A DNA stretch of 19,497 nt, taken from assembly GCA_963643165.1 (NCBI GenBank), contig CAVIJD010000038.1:1-19497 (forward strand). Reading direction: 5' to 3'. The position numbers and the translations under genes were made by a program. This DNA comes from F23-D06 sp963643165 (GTDB taxonomy: Bacteria; Bacteroidota; Bacteroidia; Bacteroidales; WCHB1-69). Below the pieces are notes generated by a model. That model saw only the letters and a program-made list of their open reading frames with translations. It had not been told where the DNA came from and ran no database searches. This document shows positions 16,213 through 19,497 of the stretch, in pieces; within the stretch, counting starts at the first letter, position 1, and every line of letters starts with the position of its first letter.

Positions 16213-16230
16213 GTTTGTAATTTCCTGTTT

Positions 16231-17271
16231 TTAGGCAACTATAACAGAAAGGGTTTCTTCACACTTCTTATGCGCTTCCTTAATATCAGGAGTATTTAGT
16301 GTGTTAATCTGATTACCCCCAACTGTTGTTTTCACCAACTTGACTTTACACATGTGATAAAGAAGTCCAACAAGCATCACAACATTGTTAATGGTCTTCT
16401 TTTGCCCATCGTCAAGCATTCTCCAATCGACATTACCCGCAAAGTCGCTCTTGCTGTTAATTATATTCTTCATCTTTTCCAACTGCTCTTTGTAGATATT
16501 GTTTGCATTGGTTAAAACTGATATATAACTACTGGCAACAGTATTTAGAGACTCAAGGTATGAACAAATTTTATTGATAGTCTTTTCATTTTCAAGCATT
16601 TGTGAATACGCTTTGTCTGCTTTCCCAGAGATGTTTGAACCGACCAAACTAAATATTACACCGCCAACTAAAAGCCCAACACCTAAAGTTGCTCCTCCTA
16701 AAACAGCACTGCCAAGAGCCATTCCGCCTCCACCTGCCGCAAGTGAGCCTCCACCTAATGCTGCCAAAGTTGCATTTGTTGCAGCAACACCAGTTAACGA
16801 AGAAATTGCTGTGCCTGTTGATGCCGTACCGAGTGCCATAACTGCCGCAGTTGTCGCTCCTGATGCAGCAAATCCTCCTGCTGTACCGAGTGCTGCTCCA
16901 CCAAGACCACCAACAAGAATTCCTGCACCAATAGAAGCCTGTTCAAGTTCTTTGGCATCAAACTTAGGAATGTCAACATTTCCCAATTTGATTTCAGCAA
17001 ATGATGGACGATTTTTAATTTTCTCAATTAATTCAGCAAATGACTTAAATGAAGCCAAAATGTTCATTTCAAGGCATCCCAAACTATCCATAGTTATGCA
17101 AGCCTTTTCATCTATTGCTTTGTGACGCTTTTGATTTTCTTCATCGCGTTTCTTGGCTTTGTTTAGAGTTTCGTTAGCGTTAGCCATATCTATGGCACCT
17201 TTGACACCGGTTCCAACACCAGCAAGTGCAGCAACTCCCGCTGCAATACCTAAAATTAATGGTAGCGGCAT
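16231..17271 (-). CDS. Glycine/alanine-rich membrane-inserting protein, unknown family
   Basis: A 346-residue protein and the last gene of the operon. Residues 3-25 are a hydrophobic Gly/Ala helix. Residues 30-110 are charged and helical (KAKKRDEENQKRHKAIDEK). Residues 113-212 form an unusually long Gly/Ala/Thr-rich hydrophobic block with many GxxxG-type spacings (GGLGGAALGTAGG, ALGGGSLAAGGGG, GVGLLVGGVIFSLVG). Residues 215-275 look like a coiled coil, and the C-terminal part contains VVMLVGLLYHM. Helices flanking a glycine-zipper-like core suggest membrane insertion or oligomeric pore formation, but no function is shown. I recall similar unnamed proteins in Bacteroidota and Clostridia. ATG 17271 overlaps the preceding gene by 16 bases. 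The DNA is clearly AT-richer than the core genes. Confidence 0.8.
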   Translation of the reverse strand: MPLPLILGIAAGVAALAGVGTGVKGAIDMANANETLNKAKKRDEENQKRHKAIDEKACITMDSLGCLEMNILASFKSFAELIEKIKNRPSFAEIKLGNVDIPKFDAKELEQASIGAGILVGGLGGAALGTAGGFAASGATTAAVMALGTASTGTAISSLTGVAATNATLAALGGGSLAAGGGGMALGSAVLGGATLGVGLLVGGVIFSLVGSNISGKADKAYSQMLENEKTINKICSYLESLNTVASSYISVLTNANNIYKEQLEKMKNIINSKSDFAGNVDWRMLDDGQKKTINNVVMLVGLLYHMCKVKLVKTTVGGNQINTLNTPDIKEAHKKCEETLSVIVA

Positions 17272-17525
17272 AATATCAACCTTTCTTTTTTTAATAAATT
17301 ACACACTTTATAATTTTCTGAATAATACTCTTCTAAAGTCATTTTTTCTTTAAAAAAAATTCTATAGGCATCATCTACTCGACATTTGAGAGGACGATTT
17401 TCGTAAATGGAGCACAAATTCTCTACCAAGTATTTGCAAATTCCATCTCCACGGTCTAAATCTTTGTATATCGGATTTGCAGCAAGAGCCTTGCAGCATA
17501 ATCCGCATTTATCACACTTAAACAT
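17256..17525 (-). CDS. YkgJ-type cysteine-cluster protein (CxxCxxCC)
   Basis: An 89-residue protein with the N-terminal signature MFKCDKCGLCCKAL (C4, C7, C10, C11), then DRGDGICKYL (C30), LCSIYENRPLKC (C38, C48) and late C75 and C86. The spacing and the IYENRP block fit the YkgJ/PF03692 family, thought to bind a metal ion or Fe-S cluster; the biochemical role is not established. The ATG at 17525 shares one base with the TAA of the upstream gene (TAATG), which implies translational coupling. An earlier in-frame ATG at 17540 would add MGVQL but makes the family's usual MFKC start internal. The 3' end overlaps the next gene by 16 bases. Confidence 0.85.
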   Translation of the reverse strand: MFKCDKCGLCCKALAANPIYKDLDRGDGICKYLVENLCSIYENRPLKCRVDDAYRIFFKEKMTLEEYYSENYKVCNLLKKERLILCRYH

Positions 17526-19189
17526 TAGTTGAACCCCCACGAACCTTGCCTGTCAGTCCAAAATTCATCTTCATTCTTGTATGAAAGAGTTTGCCAAGGA
17601 AGTTCAAGCCCCAACTGTTGATAAATATCCAGAAGCGTCTTGTTTAACATATCAGTACTCATGTTAGGTGTTAATGCTTCCACCGCATTGTGAATTGTCG
17701 TAATTTCTTTCTTAAATGAGTCTAAATCAATACTAAAAAGGTCTGCACAGTACTTTTCAAGTAAAATTGCTTCCTCTTTATAATAAACAACGGTTTGGCT
17801 GACGGAAGGTATCTTGTTTACTACGGATACAATCCAATTTATGGCTTTATTGTTGTCAAGTAAATACAAGAGAGAACAACTCATTATTCCTGTAACTAAA
17901 GTTCCGCAAAATGTTTGCGCAATTGTCCCAACATCTGGAATTGTCCCAATTGCCGTTTTTGCTACTAACTCTGAAATCATTGTTCCAGCAACTACACTTG
18001 CTCCAGTTGCAATGATTTTTGCTGCTGCCCTAATTGTTTCCCCAGGAGGAAGACATTCAGGATTAAAAAGAAGAACTTTTGTCGCCGAGACAAGTGAAGC
18101 CCAAGATTGACGCAATACTCTTACTAAACTCTTAGCGGTAGTAAAGAATATATTGCAAAGTGTTGTTATCAATGAAGACAAAGCACCTGCAATTGCACCA
18201 TCTAAAAACCGATCCATTAATACTTTATATTTTGCTTTTGCATTAGAAAGTCCCCTCTTGACACCTTCTCCAATACTATAAAAAAGAGTTTCTCCATTTT
18301 TATTGCCCTCTTTTATAGTATCTTTAACAGCAAACCATATCTCACTAAATACTAAACCAAGTACTTGTCTTACTCCCATTTTGAATCCAGTTTTTGTGGC
18401 TGCAAATGTCGTGTTACGGAAGAATGATTTGCTTGTATAATAAGCACGATTGATTTTTTGATCGTATGCTTTCTTTGCCTTTTCATAATGAGACAATAAA
18501 TTGGCTTTTGTTTGTGGATCTAAATCAGGATGGTCATTCACATAAGCCTTAATATCCACCATTTCCATTGGAGCATCGCAATCATGCTCTTTGCGATACT
18601 GTTCGTTCTTCACCTTTGCCCATGATCCCATTGAAGCATTAAGGCTTTTGTTCGTCCAAGCAAAATTTACAAAAGCATCCGCTAATGATTCACCGGATAA
18701 GCCAGAAAGAATTCTTCCTCTATCATCGTGAATTGACTTGCACTCTATAATATGGTCAAGTTCGGCTTTTCTGTTTGGATTAATAGATTTTGTGTGTCCA
18801 TAAAAGCCTATCTTTCCAGACTGATATTCGTCATCTATATCCTTGTATGTTTCCAGCCAAGTATTTCTTGCATTATGTTTTGTCTGCTGAAAGTTACCTC
18901 CTGCATGGTAACTACGTGCGTCATAATCAGGACGATTGTTATAGGCAATCTCATTAGAAGAGTTTTTATAACCCATTAGCTCGTCTTGACCTATTTTACG
19001 TACATTATGAATTGTATCAACATCACCGCCATATTGGTCTTGGACAAGAAAATCAAGTCCAAATGAGGTAATGAGACTATCTATCACAACTTTTTCGTAT
19101 TGCTGAAAAATGCTCGCATAAGTATTTTGCTCATCCAATACGGCGGTTGCGGCTACAGCCGCGACAAAATTTTGTTTTGTTGCTACCAT
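17525..19189 (-). CDS. HNH-like motif protein with hydrophobic C-terminal half, unknown family
   Basis: The first gene of the operon. Numbered from the GTG at 19213 (562 residues), an HNH-like core lies at 150-195: AELDHIIECKSIHDDRGR with D153-H154, then ADAFVNFAWTNKSLNASMG with N183, N188 and N192, where HNH nucleases place their N and third ligand. Before it, 88-140 is polar and aromatic (NRPDYDARSYHAGGNFQQ). After it, 235-335 is basic and helical, and 338-358, 398-420 and 430-452 are hydrophobic segments (GAIAGALSSLITTLCNIFF, IIATGASVVAGTMISELVA), followed by an acidic helical tail. ATG 19189 (554 residues) has an A/T-rich leader typical of the phylum and is preferred over the GTG. Nuclease activity is inferred only. 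DNA is AT-rich. Confidence 0.75.
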   Translation of the reverse strand: MVATKQNFVAAVAATAVLDEQNTYASIFQQYEKVVIDSLITSFGLDFLVQDQYGGDVDTIHNVRKIGQDELMGYKNSSNEIAYNNRPDYDARSYHAGGNFQQTKHNARNTWLETYKDIDDEYQSGKIGFYGHTKSINPNRKAELDHIIECKSIHDDRGRILSGLSGESLADAFVNFAWTNKSLNASMGSWAKVKNEQYRKEHDCDAPMEMVDIKAYVNDHPDLDPQTKANLLSHYEKAKKAYDQKINRAYYTSKSFFRNTTFAATKTGFKMGVRQVLGLVFSEIWFAVKDTIKEGNKNGETLFYSIGEGVKRGLSNAKAKYKVLMDRFLDGAIAGALSSLITTLCNIFFTTAKSLVRVLRQSWASLVSATKVLLFNPECLPPGETIRAAAKIIATGASVVAGTMISELVAKTAIGTIPDVGTIAQTFCGTLVTGIMSCSLLYLLDNNKAINWIVSVVNKIPSVSQTVVYYKEEAILLEKYCADLFSIDLDSFKKEITTIHNAVEALTPNMSTDMLNKTLLDIYQQLGLELPWQTLSYKNEDEFWTDRQGSWGFN

Positions 19190-19269
19190 ATCTTGATATT
19201 TATTTTTTAACACAGAGATAGTTCAACCTAAATTCCGCAACACTATAATTTAATATTTTCCATATGTGT

Positions 19270-19292
19270 CTGGGCAACAAAAAGTTGCCCAG
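19270..19292 (-). promoter_or_regulatory. Stable stem-loop in the operon leader
   Basis: CTGGGCAAC and GTTGCCCAG form a perfect 9-bp stem around AAAAA (TTTTT in the transcript), 81 bases before the ATG at 19189. There is no U-tract after it on the minus strand, so it is not a standard terminator. It may be an attenuator, a protein-binding hairpin or the end of an old element. Confidence 0.45.
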
Positions 19293-19366
19293 GATTTTGT
19301 CATGTCAGAATTTTCACCTAACTTAGTGCTGCAATTCAAATCAAGCAAAAATCATGAATGACATGG

Positions 19367-19374
19367 CAAAGGTA
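19367..19374 (-). promoter_or_regulatory. Candidate -7 box of the three-gene operon
   Basis: TACCTTTG on the minus strand is a perfect TAnnTTTG box, but no TTTG was found at -33 spacing. If used, it gives a leader of about 170 nt that includes the stem-loop at 19270-19292. Weaker boxes nearer the gene (TAGTGTTG-like, near 19230) are possible alternatives. Confidence 0.4.
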
Positions 19375-19415
19375 CAACAAAATCTGAGAAATTCACTTCT
19401 TTTGGAGGAATATTC

Positions 19416-19497
19416 CACGGCTACCGCACGAATGTAGAATGCAGAGGCGTCACGCATGTTGTTCTGTCTCTCTTTTCACGATGTTGAGCCTCTTCGA
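19416..19497 (+). repeat. Dispersed structured repeat, copy C (cut by the window end)
   Basis: All 82 visible bases match 15015-15096 except one (T at 15041, C at 19442), in the same orientation, beginning with CAC and GGCTACCGCACGAA. The window ends inside the first hairpin. With copy B it brackets the island as a direct repeat about 4.4 kb apart. Confidence 0.85.

Noticed and set aside
19302..19437. Two tiny plus-strand frames (20 and 28 codons) before copy C
   Set aside because: They are too short, the second ends inside the repeat, and the region is better explained as the minus-strand operon leader.

Overview
The window reads as a Bacteroidales (phylum Bacteroidota) chromosome segment. 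Seen directly: Bacteroidota-type promoters (TAnnTTTG -7 boxes, several with a TTTG-like -33 box), A-rich leaders in place of strong Shine-Dalgarno sites, and families typical of the phylum (DUF2723 membrane protein, DUF4143 ATPase, DUF2147 and DUF308 proteins). No rRNA, CRISPR array or intact transposase was found.

Layout. 1-760: the 3' end of an unknown AT-rich gene running into a dispersed repeat, a tRNA-Met(CAT) gene on the minus strand with its terminator, a lone repeat end, and a decayed gene tail. 763-1902 (minus): an ARCHATPase-type P-loop ATPase. 2102-3490 (plus): a polysaccharide flippase. 3493-4572 (minus): DUF308 and DUF2147 envelope proteins. 4721-11364 (minus): a tightly packed five-gene run, transcribed as cyclophilin lipoprotein, pheS, DUF2723 protein, elbB, aroK. 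11485-13632 (plus): methylmalonyl-CoA mutase large subunit, divergent from that run across an 18-bp perfect inverted repeat that carries both -7 boxes. 13667-14902 (minus): a DUF4143 ATPase with a palindrome in its promoter. 15015-19497: an AT-rich accessory island.

The island starts and ends with same-orientation copies of a structured repeat (about 265 bp, terminal inverted repeat GGCTACCGCACGAA). Inside lie relics of a mobilization relaxase (in-frame stop, apparently missing middle) and an overlapping three-gene minus-strand operon: a 554-residue protein with an HNH-like motif followed by hydrophobic segments, an 89-residue YkgJ-type cysteine-cluster protein, and a 346-residue glycine/alanine-rich protein that looks membrane-inserting. 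I do not recognise this trio as a characterised system. Its coupled architecture, its base composition and its mobile-element setting make it the best candidate for an undescribed defence, toxin or membrane-stress module.

The core genes cover envelope polysaccharide export, aromatic amino-acid synthesis, tRNA charging, periplasmic folding and propionate/succinate interconversion. They do not form one pathway.
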